A stretch of 64,000 bases of DNA, taken from Streptomyces sp. SAI-135 (lineage in GTDB: Bacteria > Actinomycetota > Actinomycetes > Streptomycetales > Streptomycetaceae). Shown piece by piece: positions 27,970 through 36,086 of the stretch. The stretch is from contig NZ_JARXYP010000002.1 in the NCBI RefSeq assembly GCF_029893805.1, positions 2,542,001 to 2,606,000 on the forward strand, in the 5' to 3' direction. A model generated the notes under the pieces. It did not search any database. It was not told the origin of the DNA and saw only the letters and a program-made list of their open reading frames with translations. The first letter of the stretch is position 1; each line of letters begins with the position of its first letter. Made by a program: the position numbers and the translations under genes.

Positions 27970-29739
27970 ATGAGCGAGTTCACGGTGGGTGAAACCGATT
28001 TCCTGCTGGACGGCAGGCCGGTGCGGCTGCTGTCCGGCGCCCTGCACTACTTCCGGGTGCACGAGGCCGCCTGGGGGCACCGGCTGGCGATGCTGCGGGC
28101 GATGGGCCTCAACTGTGTGGAGACGTACGTGCCGTGGAACCTCCACGAGCCGCACCCGGGCGACTTCCGGGACGTGGAGGCGCTGGGCCGGTTCCTGGAC
28201 GCGGCCCGGGAGGCGGGGCTGTGGGCGATCGTCCGGCCCGGCCCCTACATCTGCGCGGAGTGGGAGAACGGCGGTCTGCCGCACTGGCTGGAGGGGCACG
28301 CGCGCACGGGCGACGAGCGGTACCTCGCGCAGGTGGAGCGCTGGTTCGGGCGGCTGCTGCCGCAGGTCGTGGAGCGGCAGATCGACCGCGGCGGCCCGGT
28401 GGTCATGGTGCAGGCGGAGAACGAGTACGGCAGCTACGGTTCGGACGCCGCGTATCTGCTGCGGCTGACGAAGCTGCTGCGCGCCGAGGGCGTGACGGTC
28501 CCGCTGTTCACTTCGGACGGCCCCGAGGACCACATGCTCACCGGCGGCTCGGTCCCCGGTGTCCTCGCCACGGTGAACTTCGGTTCCGACGCCCGCACGG
28601 CCTTCGAGGCGCTGCGCCGCCACCGGCCGCAGGGCCCGCTGATGTGCATGGAGTTCTGGTGCGGCTGGTTCGAGCACTGGGGCGGCGAGCCCGTCGTACG
28701 GGATGCCCGGGACGCGGCCGCGGCGCTGCGGGAGATCCTGGAGTGCGGGGCCTCGGTGAACCTGTACATGGCGCACGGGGGCACGAACTTTGCGGGCTGG
28801 GCGGGCGCCAACCGGGGCGGGGGCGCGCTGCACGACGGTCCGCTGGAGCCGGACGTGACGTCGTACGACTACGACGCGCCGATCGACGAGTACGGCAGGC
28901 CCACGGAGAAGTTCTGGCGTTTTCGCGAGGTGCTGTCCGCGTACGGCCCGGTCGCGGAGCTGCCGCCCGCGCCGGAGGTGCTGGGTGGCGTCGGTGACGT
29001 GGACGTGACCGCGTGGGCCTCGCTGCCCGCCGTGCTGGCGGAGCGCGGCGGGCCGCCCCACGAGGGCCCCGTGCCGCCGACCTTCGAGGAGCTGGACGTC
29101 GACCGGGGGCTCGTGCGGTACGAGGTGACCGTGCCGGGGCCGCGGCAGCCGTACCCGCTCATCGCACGGGGGTTGCGGGATCTCGCGGTGGTGTACGTCG
29201 ACGGTGTGCGGGTCGGGGTGCTCACCGAGGAGGACGTGCGGCTCAAGGAGCCGGTCGCGGGGCACGCGCGCGTGGAGCTGTGGGTGGAGTCGCTGGGGCG
29301 GGTCAACTACGGGCCCCGGAGCGGGGAGGCCAAGGGGATCACCGGCGGGCTGCTGCACGAGCGGCAGTTCCTGCACGGGGTGCGGGCGCGGGGGCTGCGG
29401 CTGGACGCGCTGGACTCGGTGACGGGCATCGGCTTCGGTGACCTGCCCGGGGACGGCTCGCCGGGCCTGTACCGGGGCGGGGTGGACGTGCGGGGCGCCG
29501 GGGACGCGGTCCTGGAGCTGCCGGGCTGGACGCGTGGGTTCGTGTGGGTCAACGGCTTCAACCTGGGCCGGTACTGGTCCGCGGGCCCGCAGCGGACGCT
29601 GTACGTGCCGGGGCCCGTGCTGCGGGAGGGCGCGAACGAGGTGTGGGTGCTGGAGCTGGAGGAGGCCCCGGCGCAGAGCCCCGCGCTCCGGCTCCGGGCC
29701 CCGGATCCGACCCGCGAGAATCGGCCCGCGACCTCGTAG
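27970..29739 (+). CDS. GH35 beta-galactosidase
   Basis: 589 residues from ATG 27970 (GGTGGAG upstream). The catalytic TIM barrel carries GLNCVETYVPWNLHEP, the acid/base Glu152 in QAENEYGSYG, and the nucleophile Glu228 in MEFWCGWFEHWGG. C-terminal jelly-roll domains end with GFVWVNGFNLGRYW and LYVPGPVLREGANE, both typical of GH35. No signal peptide is visible, so it likely acts in the cytoplasm on imported galactosides. No transporter gene is next to it. Confidence 0.94.
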   Translation: MSEFTVGETDFLLDGRPVRLLSGALHYFRVHEAAWGHRLAMLRAMGLNCVETYVPWNLHEPHPGDFRDVEALGRFLDAAREAGLWAIVRPGPYICAEWENGGLPHWLEGHARTGDERYLAQVERWFGRLLPQVVERQIDRGGPVVMVQAENEYGSYGSDAAYLLRLTKLLRAEGVTVPLFTSDGPEDHMLTGGSVPGVLATVNFGSDARTAFEALRRHRPQGPLMCMEFWCGWFEHWGGEPVVRDARDAAAALREILECGASVNLYMAHGGTNFAGWAGANRGGGALHDGPLEPDVTSYDYDAPIDEYGRPTEKFWRFREVLSAYGPVAELPPAPEVLGGVGDVDVTAWASLPAVLAERGGPPHEGPVPPTFEELDVDRGLVRYEVTVPGPRQPYPLIARGLRDLAVVYVDGVRVGVLTEEDVRLKEPVAGHARVELWVESLGRVNYGPRSGEAKGITGGLLHERQFLHGVRARGLRLDALDSVTGIGFGDLPGDGSPGLYRGGVDVRGAGDAVLELPGWTRGFVWVNGFNLGRYWSAGPQRTLYVPGPVLREGANEVWVLELEEAPAQSPALRLRAPDPTRENRPATS

Positions 29740-29776
29740 AGTGGAGTCGGGTTCAGGGCGTCTTGGGGGTACGGGC

Positions 29777-30658
29777 GTGACGAACGACGGACCGGTCCAG
29801 CACGGCTACCCGCACCTGGAGACGGTGCGGGCCTCGATCAACGCGCTCTACAAGCGGCTGTCCTACGACACCGTCCGAACGTTCGCGACGAGCGTGGCCC
29901 CGGTGGACGTGGCGTTCTGCGACACCGACGACCTGTATCTCGGCGCGCAGCGGGTGGCCCGGGAGCTGGTGCGGCACTTCCGGCTCCCGGACGCCCGGCT
30001 GGTGGTCGGCTTCCGGGAGATGACCCACGCGGCGAACGTCGAACTCACCGCGGGCCCGGAGTACTTCGTCGAGCTCAACGACCGCTTCCGCACCCATCGG
30101 CGGGACATCGGGGCGGCGCTGGCCCACGAGATCATGCACGTGTATCTGCACCGGCTGGATCTCTCCTTCCCGGGGGTGCGCGAGAACGAGATCCTCACGG
30201 ACACGGCGACGACGTACCTGGGCGCGGGGTGGCTGCTGCTGGACGCGTACCGGGAGGACGGGGCGTCGTCGCAGAAGCTGGGGTATCTCACGCCGGAGGA
30301 GTTCGGGTACGTGCTGGCGAAGCGGTCGCTGGTGTTCGGGGAGGACCCCTCGGTGTGGTTCACCAGTCCGCAGGCGTACACGGCGTACACCAAGGGCATG
30401 GTGCGGGCTCGGGAGGACGAGCAGCAGCCTCCGCTCACGGCTGCGGGCTGGGCGGGGCGGCGGCGGTACGCGCGGGACCGGCGGCACGCGCCCGGGCCGC
30501 AGCCGGGGGTTCCGTACACCTTCACGCCGGACGGGCCCGGGCGGCTGCGCGTCTCCTTCCCGTGTCCCACCTGCCACCAGCGGATCCGGGTGCCGGTGCG
30601 GGGGCGCGTGCGAGCGCGCTGCGCGGTGTGCCGGACGGTGCTGGAGTGTGACACCTAG
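29777..30658 (+). CDS. Putative zinc metallopeptidase with C-terminal zinc ribbon
   Basis: 293 residues from GTG 29777. The central part has a gluzincin-like motif HEIMH (His117, Glu118, His121) followed by ENEILTD with Glu138 as a possible third ligand. The C-terminus holds a four-cysteine zinc ribbon: Cys263/Cys266 (CPTC) and Cys282/Cys285 (CAVC). There is no signal peptide or membrane segment. I do not recognise a characterised family. It follows the beta-galactosidase by 37 bases but has its own start signals. A 7-bp repeat array lies just after its stop. Confidence 0.7.
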   Translation: MTNDGPVQHGYPHLETVRASINALYKRLSYDTVRTFATSVAPVDVAFCDTDDLYLGAQRVARELVRHFRLPDARLVVGFREMTHAANVELTAGPEYFVELNDRFRTHRRDIGAALAHEIMHVYLHRLDLSFPGVRENEILTDTATTYLGAGWLLLDAYREDGASSQKLGYLTPEEFGYVLAKRSLVFGEDPSVWFTSPQAYTAYTKGMVRAREDEQQPPLTAAGWAGRRRYARDRRHAPGPQPGVPYTFTPDGPGRLRVSFPCPTCHQRIRVPVRGRVRARCAVCRTVLECDT

Positions 30659-30661
30659 CGT

Positions 30662-30703
30662 CGTGTGCCGTGTGCCGTGTGCCGTGTGCCGTGTGCCGTG
30701 TGC
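30662..30703. repeat. Six perfect copies of a 7-bp unit
   Basis: CGTGTGC is repeated six times in tandem, directly after the metallopeptidase stop and between convergent genes. It is a likely slippage-prone simple repeat. Confidence 0.9.
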
Positions 30704-30774
30704 CGCGTCGTCGTGGCCGGTCGCGCACCCGCGGCGGAGCCGCAGAGCGATGCGGCCCCGCGCCTCTGAGGTGA

Positions 30775-31686
30775 TCATGCCGGCGCTCCGTACACCGGGC
30801 TCGGAGCCGCTGCCTCGTCCAGCAGTTTCCGTGCCGTCTCTCCTGCCTCCGCCGGTGTCCGCCTCGCGGCCCTGTCGGCGCTCGGGCCCGGTCGCCAGCC
30901 CTCCATCACCGTGATCCGGCCGCCCTCCGCCTCGAAGACCCGGCCGGTCACCCCAGCGCTCGCCTCCGAGCCCAGCCAGACGACGAGCGGGGAGACGTTC
31001 TCCGGGGCCATCGCGTCGAATCCGCCGGACGGGACGGCCATCGTCTCGGCGAACGTGCGCTCCGTCATCCTCGTCCGTGCGGCGGGAGCGATCGCGTTGA
31101 CCTGGACGCCGTAGCGGGCGAGTTCGGCCGCCGCCACCAGGGTGAGACCGACGATCCCGGCCTTGGCGGCGCTGTAGTTGCCCTGCCCGACCGAGCCCAG
31201 CAGCCCGGCCCCGCTGGAGGTGTTGACGATCCTGGCCACCGGCGTGCGGCCCGCCTTCGTCTCCGCCCGCCAGTGCGCGGCCGCGTGCTTGAGCGGGAGG
31301 AAGTGGCCCTTGAGGTGAACGCGCATCACCGCGTCCCAGTCCTCCTCGTCGAGGTTGACCAACATCCGGTCGCGCAGGAACCCGGCGTTGTTGACGAGCG
31401 TGTCGAGGCGGCCGTAGGTCTGCAGGGCCGTCCGGACGACGGAGGCGGCACCGTCGGGGGTCGCGATGTCACCGCCGTGGGCGACCGCCTCGCCGCCCGC
31501 CGCGCGGATCTCCTCGGCGACGAGGAAGGCGGGGCTGTCGGGGCCGGGGGTGCCGTCGAGACCGACGCCGAGGTCGTTGACGACGACCCGGGCGCCCTCG
31601 GCGGCGAAGGCCAGTGCGTGGGCGCGGCCGAGACCGCGGCCGGCTCCGGTGACGACGACGACCCTGCCGTCGCAGATTCCGGTCAT
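30775..31686 (-). CDS. Short-chain dehydrogenase, steroid-ring module (Rv3548c-like)
   Basis: 303 residues. Classical SDR features are present: cofactor motif TGAGRGLG (residues 13-20), NNAG (99-102), and catalytic Ser157/158, Tyr171 and Lys175 (NYSAAK). The insert DLGVGLDGTPGPD resembles SDRs acting on acyl-CoA substrates. It is the second gene of a two-gene operon with the next SDR, one base apart, as Rv3549c-Rv3548c are in Mycobacterium tuberculosis. The role is probably a hydroxyacyl-CoA or keto reduction/oxidation step in HIP breakdown; the exact step is inferred. Confidence 0.85.
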   Translation of the reverse strand: MTGICDGRVVVVTGAGRGLGRAHALAFAAEGARVVVNDLGVGLDGTPGPDSPAFLVAEEIRAAGGEAVAHGGDIATPDGAASVVRTALQTYGRLDTLVNNAGFLRDRMLVNLDEEDWDAVMRVHLKGHFLPLKHAAAHWRAETKAGRTPVARIVNTSSGAGLLGSVGQGNYSAAKAGIVGLTLVAAAELARYGVQVNAIAPAARTRMTERTFAETMAVPSGGFDAMAPENVSPLVVWLGSEASAGVTGRVFEAEGGRITVMEGWRPGPSADRAARRTPAEAGETARKLLDEAAAPSPVYGAPA

Positions 31687-31687
31687 C

Positions 31688-32428
31688 TCAGGTCTCCTTG
31701 TTGACGGTTGCGGCGTCGAGGAAGGCGGGCCGCTCGCCGCCGCCGTGCACCAGCAGCGAGGCCCCGCTGATGTAGGCGGCGGCGTCCGAGGCGAGGAAGA
31801 CGGCTGCCGCGCCCACGTCGGAGGGCTCGGCGAGGCGGCCGAGCGGGACCGTGCGGGAGACGGCGGCGATGCCTTCCTCGTCGCCGTAGTGCAGGGGTGA
31901 CCGCTCGGTGCGGACCATGCCGACGACCAGGGTGTTCACCCGGATCTCCGGCGCCCATTCGACGGCCATCGAGCGGGCGAGGTTCTCCAGGCCCGCCTTG
32001 GCCGCCCCGTACGCGGCCGTGCCGGGTGAGGGGCGGCCGCCGCTGACGCTGCCGATCATGACGATCGAGCCGCGGGTCCGTCTCAGGTGGTCGTGGGCGG
32101 CCAGGGACACCGTGAGCGGGGCGAGGAGGTTCAGCTCCAGGACGCGGGCGTGCCGTTCGGGGCTCGCGTCGGCGAGCAGCCGGTAGGGGGCCCCGCCGGC
32201 GTTGTTGACCAGGACGTCCAGGCGCGGCAGTGCGGCGAAGAAGTGCTCCACGGCGTCGGCGTCCCGGACGTCCAGCGACACGAACCGCGCCTTCGGCAGG
32301 GGGACTTCGGGCGGTCTGCGCGCACAGACGACGACCTCCGCCCCCGCCTGCGCGAAGCAGCGGGCGATCCCGGCGCCGACTCCGCGCGTCCCGCCGGTGA
32401 CGACCACAACCCTCCCGTTCAGCTCCAT
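31688..32428 (-). CDS. Short-chain dehydrogenase, steroid-ring module (Rv3549c-like)
   Basis: 246 residues. TGGTRGVG cofactor motif, NNAG, catalytic YGAAK and a C-terminal SGASLLVHGGG. The promoter region is shared divergently with echA20 and contains the KstR2-type palindrome at 32445-32464. The gene is co-transcribed with the SDR that follows. The substrate is probably a CoA thioester of a steroid C/D-ring intermediate, inferred from context. Confidence 0.85.
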   Translation of the reverse strand: MELNGRVVVVTGGTRGVGAGIARCFAQAGAEVVVCARRPPEVPLPKARFVSLDVRDADAVEHFFAALPRLDVLVNNAGGAPYRLLADASPERHARVLELNLLAPLTVSLAAHDHLRRTRGSIVMIGSVSGGRPSPGTAAYGAAKAGLENLARSMAVEWAPEIRVNTLVVGMVRTERSPLHYGDEEGIAAVSRTVPLGRLAEPSDVGAAAVFLASDAAAYISGASLLVHGGGERPAFLDAATVNKET

Positions 32429-32444
32429 TCACCGCTACCCTTCA

Positions 32445-32464
32445 CCTAACAAACGTTTGGTGGA
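32445..32464. promoter_or_regulatory. KstR2-like operator 1 (SDR operon / echA20 operon)
   Basis: CCTAACAAACGTTTGGTGGA, with a perfect inner palindrome CAAACGTTTG, sits 17 bases upstream of the SDR start and 18 bases upstream of echA20. It matches the mycobacterial KstR2 consensus AnCAAGnnCTTGnT at all but two fixed positions and shares the half-site CCTAnCAA with the site at 38689-38708. Confidence 0.7.
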
Positions 32465-32482
32465 AAGGTAGCTGATGCGGCC

Positions 32483-33226
32483 ATGGGTGTCTCCACCTCG
32501 TCCCCGGAAAAGGGGATCGTCCTGGTCCGGGTCGACTTCCCGCCGGTGAACGCCCTTCCGGGGGACGGCTGGTTCGCCCTGGCCGACGCCGTGCGCGCGG
32601 CGGGCCGTGATCCGCAGGTCAGGTGTGTGGTCCTGGCCGCCGAGGGGCGCGGTTTCAACGCGGGCGTGGACATCAAGGAGATCCAGCACCGCGGCCCGGC
32701 CGCCCTCGTCGGCGCCAACCGCGGCTGCTTCGAGGCGTTCTCGGCGGTGTACGACTGCGAGGTGCCCGTGGTGGCGGCCGTGCAGGGGTTCTGCCTGGGC
32801 GGGGGCGTCGGCCTGGTGGGCAACGCGGACGTGATCGTGGCGAGCGAGGACGCCGTCTTCGGCCTGCCCGAACTGGACCGCGGCGCCCTCGGCGCGGCCA
32901 CCCACCTGGCCCGGCTGGTCCCCCAGCACCTCATGCGCGCCCTGTACTTCACCTCCCGCACGGTCACCGCCGCCGAACTGCACCGGCACGGAGCGGTGTG
33001 GAAGGTCGTCCCACGGGACGACCTCACCGCCACGGCCCTGGAGTCGGCCCGCGAGATCGCCGCGAAGGACGGCGAGCTGCTGCGTCTGGCCAAGGCCGCC
33101 ATCAACGGCATCGACCCGGTCGACGTCCGCCGCAGCTACCGCTACGAGCAGGGCTTCACCTACGAGGCGAGCGTCAGCGGGGTCGCCGACCGGATCCGCG
33201 ACAGGTTCGGCAGGGAGGCCGAGTGA
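32483..33226 (+). CDS. echA20: EchA20-like enoyl-CoA hydratase family ring-opening hydrolase
   Basis: 247 residues, the same length as M. tuberculosis EchA20. Crotonase fold with the oxyanion segment GRGFNAGVDIKEIQ and VQGFCLGGGVGLVGNADVIV. EchA20 hydrolyses one of the two rings of the HIP-derived CoA ester, upstream of IpdAB, an established role in mycobacteria. The start is ATG 32483 after GGAAAGG. The stop overlaps ipdA (GTGA), so echA20-ipdA-ipdB-ipdC are translationally coupled. Confidence 0.88.
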   Translation: MGVSTSSPEKGIVLVRVDFPPVNALPGDGWFALADAVRAAGRDPQVRCVVLAAEGRGFNAGVDIKEIQHRGPAALVGANRGCFEAFSAVYDCEVPVVAAVQGFCLGGGVGLVGNADVIVASEDAVFGLPELDRGALGAATHLARLVPQHLMRALYFTSRTVTAAELHRHGAVWKVVPRDDLTATALESAREIAAKDGELLRLAKAAINGIDPVDVRRSYRYEQGFTYEASVSGVADRIRDRFGREAE

Positions 33227-34044
33227 GCGACAAGACCATGACGGCCGACGAGGTCGTCTCCCGGCTGCGCAGCGGCATGACCCTCGGCATCGGCGGCTGG
33301 GGCTCGCGCCGCAAGCCGATGGCGCTGGTGCGCGCACTGCTGCGCTCGGACGTCACCGACCTGACGGTCGTCTCGTACGGCGGCCCGGACGTCGGCATGC
33401 TCGCCGCCGCGGGGCGCATCCGCAAGCTCGTCGCCGCCTTCGTCACCCTCGACTCGATCCCGCTCGAACCCCATTACCGGGCGGCCCGCGAGGCCGGTGC
33501 GTTCGACTTGACGGAGATCGACGAGGCGATGTTCATGTGGGGCCTGCACGCGGCCGCCAACCGGCTGCCGTTCCTGCCGGTGCGGGCCGGCCTCGGCTCG
33601 GACGTCATGCGGGTCAATCCGGGCCTGCGGACGGTGACTTCGCCGTACGAGGACCGGGAGACGTTCGTGGCCGTGCCCGCGCTCACCCTGGACGCCGCCC
33701 TGGTGCACCTCAACCGCGCCGACCGGCTGGGCAACGGCCAGTGTCTCGGCCCGGACCCCTACTTCGACGACCTGTTCTGCGAGGCGGCCGAGGCCGCGTA
33801 CCTCTCCTGCGAACGGATCGTGGACACCGCGGAGCTGACGAAGGAGGCGCCGCCGCAGTCGCTGCTCGTCAACCGGCACACGGTCACCGGTGTGGTCGAG
33901 GCGCCGGGCGGCGCGCACTTCACCTCCTGTGCCCCCGACTACGGCCGGGACGAGGCCGCGCAGCGGGAGTACGCGAGCACACCCTGGCCGGAGTTCGCCG
34001 CACGGTATCTCGGGGAGGGACCTCATGACCGCGACCCGGAGTGA
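33223..34044 (+). CDS. ipdA: IpdA-like subunit of COCHEA-CoA hydrolase
   Basis: 273 residues, class I CoA-transferase fold, alpha subunit (GMTLGIGGWGSRRKPMALVR, YGGPDVGMLAAAGRI). In mycobacteria IpdAB does not transfer CoA but hydrolyses the last carbocyclic ring of cholesterol. The GTG start overlaps the echA20 stop and the coding region overlaps ipdB by 20 bases. Assignment rests on family, length and position between echA20 and ipdB. Confidence 0.87.
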   Translation: MSDKTMTADEVVSRLRSGMTLGIGGWGSRRKPMALVRALLRSDVTDLTVVSYGGPDVGMLAAAGRIRKLVAAFVTLDSIPLEPHYRAAREAGAFDLTEIDEAMFMWGLHAAANRLPFLPVRAGLGSDVMRVNPGLRTVTSPYEDRETFVAVPALTLDAALVHLNRADRLGNGQCLGPDPYFDDLFCEAAEAAYLSCERIVDTAELTKEAPPQSLLVNRHTVTGVVEAPGGAHFTSCAPDYGRDEAAQREYASTPWPEFAARYLGEGPHDRDPE

Positions 34045-34741
34045 GTACTGCGTGATCGCCTGCGCCGAGGCCTGGCGGGACGCGGGCGAGATCCTGGCGA
34101 GCCCGATGGGCCTGATCCCCTCGATCGGCGCCCGGCTCGCCCGGCTCACCTTCTCCCCCGACCTGCTGCTGACCGACGGCGAGGCCCTGCTGGTCCGCCC
34201 GGACGGCACGCCCGAGGGCTGGCTGCCGTACCGCCGGCACCTCGCCCTGGTCACCGGAGGGCGGCGGCACGTGATGATGGGCGCGAGCCAGATCGACCGC
34301 TACGGCAACCAGAACATCTCCTGCATCGGCGACTGGGCGAGGCCGCGGCGGCAGCTGCTCGGGGTGCGGGGCGCACCGGTCAACACCCTGAACAACCCGA
34401 CCAGTTACTGGGTGCCGAGGCATTCGCGCCGGGTGTTCGTGGAGAAGGTCGACATGGTGTGCGGAGTCGGGTACGACCATGCCGCGGGGGCCCGCTTCCA
34501 CCGGATACCGCGGGTCGTCTCCGACCTGGGAGTGTTCGACTTCGACACCCCGGACCGCTCGATGCGGCTGGCCTCGCTGCATCCCGGGGTCACCGTCGCT
34601 CAGGTCAGGGAGGCCACCGGTTTCGATCTGGCCGTACCGGAGGAGGTGCCGTACACACGCGAACCGACCGCCGGGGAACTGGAGTTGATCCGCGAGGTCC
34701 TCGACCCGGGCTGCGTGCGCGCACGGGAGGTGGGGTCCTGA
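34025..34741 (+). CDS. ipdB: IpdB-like subunit of COCHEA-CoA hydrolase
   Basis: 238 residues from ATG 34025, inside the end of ipdA. Beta-subunit signatures: EILASPMGLIPSIGARLARL, MMGASQIDRYGNQNIS and LNNPTSYWVPRHSRRVFVEK. It should pair with IpdA. The stop overlaps the ipdC start (TGATG). Confidence 0.87.
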   Translation: MTATRSEYCVIACAEAWRDAGEILASPMGLIPSIGARLARLTFSPDLLLTDGEALLVRPDGTPEGWLPYRRHLALVTGGRRHVMMGASQIDRYGNQNISCIGDWARPRRQLLGVRGAPVNTLNNPTSYWVPRHSRRVFVEKVDMVCGVGYDHAAGARFHRIPRVVSDLGVFDFDTPDRSMRLASLHPGVTVAQVREATGFDLAVPEEVPYTREPTAGELELIREVLDPGCVRAREVGS

Positions 34742-35790
34742 TGGACACCGCGTTCACCCGGCTGGTCGGGGTCCGTCATCCACTCGTGCAGACCGGGATG
34801 GGCTGGGTGGCCGGCCCCCGCCTGGTGTCCGCCGCGGCGGACGCGGGCGCGCTCGGCATCCTGGCCTCCGCGACCATGACGCTCGACCGGCTCCGGGACG
34901 CCGTGCGGGAGGTGAGGTCCCGTACCGACGCGCCCTTCGGGGTCAATCTGCGGGCCGACGCGGCGGACGCCGGGGACCGGGTGCGGGTGATCATCGACGA
35001 GGGAGTGCGGGTGGCGTCCTTCGCCCTGGCGCCCTCGGCCGAGCTGATCGGCGCGCTCAAGGAGGCGGGGGTGGTCGTCGTCCCGTCCGTGGGGGCCCGC
35101 CGGCATGCCGAGAAGGTCGCGGCGTGGGGCGCGGACGCGGTGATCGTGCAGGGCGGGGAGGGCGGCGGGCACACCGGGGAGGTGGCCACGACGGTTCTTC
35201 TGCCGCAGGTGGTGGACGCGGTGGACATCCCGGTCGTGGCGGCGGGCGGCTTCTTCGACGGGCGGGGGCTGGTCGCGGCGCTGGCGTACGGGGCGGCGGG
35301 GGTCGCCATGGGCACCCGGTTCCTGCTCACCTCGGACTCGACGGTGCCGGACGCGGTGAAGGAGCGCTATCTGGCGGCAACGGTCCGGGACGTGACGGTG
35401 ACGACGGCGGTGGACGGCCTTCCCCACCGGATGCTCCGCACGGACCTGGTGGACTCGCTGGAACAGGCGGGCCGGACGCGCGCCCTGCTGCGGGCCGCCC
35501 GGCACGCCGCCGCCTTCCGCCGCCTCTCCGGCCTGACCTGGCGCCGGCTCCTCCACGACGGCCGCGCGCTGCGCCACGGCAAGGACCTCACCTGGAGCCA
35601 GGTCCTCCTCGCCGCCAACACCCCCATGCTCCTCAGGTCGGCGATGGTGGACGGCCGCACCGATCTGGGAGTCATGGCCTCCGGCCAGGTCGCCGGGGTG
35701 ATCGACGACCTGCCGTCGTGCGCGGAACTGGTGGAGCGGATCATGAAGGAGGCCGAGGAGGTCCTTCAGCACCTCACAGCCGCTCGATGA
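34741..35790 (+). CDS. ipdC: IpdC-like flavin oxidoreductase (nitronate monooxygenase family)
   Basis: 349 residues. FMN TIM-barrel of the NPD family: HPLVQTGMGWVAGPRLVSAA, VQGGEGGGHTGEV, VVAAGGFFDGRGLVAAL and AMGTRFLLTSDS. In mycobacteria IpdC (Rv3553) acts in HIP ring catabolism just before ring opening. The last codons (TAAR, stop) lie in the first copy of the duplicated fadA6 3' sequence, so the natural C-terminus may have been altered by that duplication. Confidence 0.87.
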   Translation: MDTAFTRLVGVRHPLVQTGMGWVAGPRLVSAAADAGALGILASATMTLDRLRDAVREVRSRTDAPFGVNLRADAADAGDRVRVIIDEGVRVASFALAPSAELIGALKEAGVVVVPSVGARRHAEKVAAWGADAVIVQGGEGGGHTGEVATTVLLPQVVDAVDIPVVAAGGFFDGRGLVAALAYGAAGVAMGTRFLLTSDSTVPDAVKERYLAATVRDVTVTTAVDGLPHRMLRTDLVDSLEQAGRTRALLRAARHAAAFRRLSGLTWRRLLHDGRALRHGKDLTWSQVLLAANTPMLLRSAMVDGRTDLGVMASGQVAGVIDDLPSCAELVERIMKEAEEVLQHLTAAR

Positions 35791-35839
35791 CCGTCACGTT
35801 CGCCTGCCCCCGCCCTCGCACCTCGGCACCACCCCCGAC

Positions 35840-35870
35840 GGCCCCCTCGCACCGCTCGGCCCAGGGGGCC
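35840..35870. terminator. Hairpin in duplication copy 1
   Basis: GGCCCCCT / AGGGGGCC, 8-bp perfect stem with a 15-base loop, between convergent ipdC and fadA6. It can act on the echA20-ipdABC transcript. Confidence 0.6.
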
Positions 35871-35996
35871 TCACGGCTTCGGGAGCCTGCGCCGGACTCC
35901 GTCCGCCGGAGCACGGTGTCCCGTCGGCGTCACAGCCGCTCGATGACCGTCACGTTCGCCTGACCCCCGCCCTCGCACCTCGGCACCATCCCCGAC

Positions 35997-36027
35997 GGCC
36001 CCCTCGCACCGCTCGGCCCAGGGGGCC
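35997..36027. terminator. Hairpin in duplication copy 2
   Basis: Same GGCCCCCT / AGGGGGCC stem as copy 1, 60 bases after the fadA6 stop on the minus strand; probably the original fadA6 terminator. Confidence 0.6.
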
Positions 36028-36086
36028 CCACGGCTTCGGGAGCCTGCGCCGGACTCCGTCCGCCGGACCGCGGTGTCCCGTCGGCC

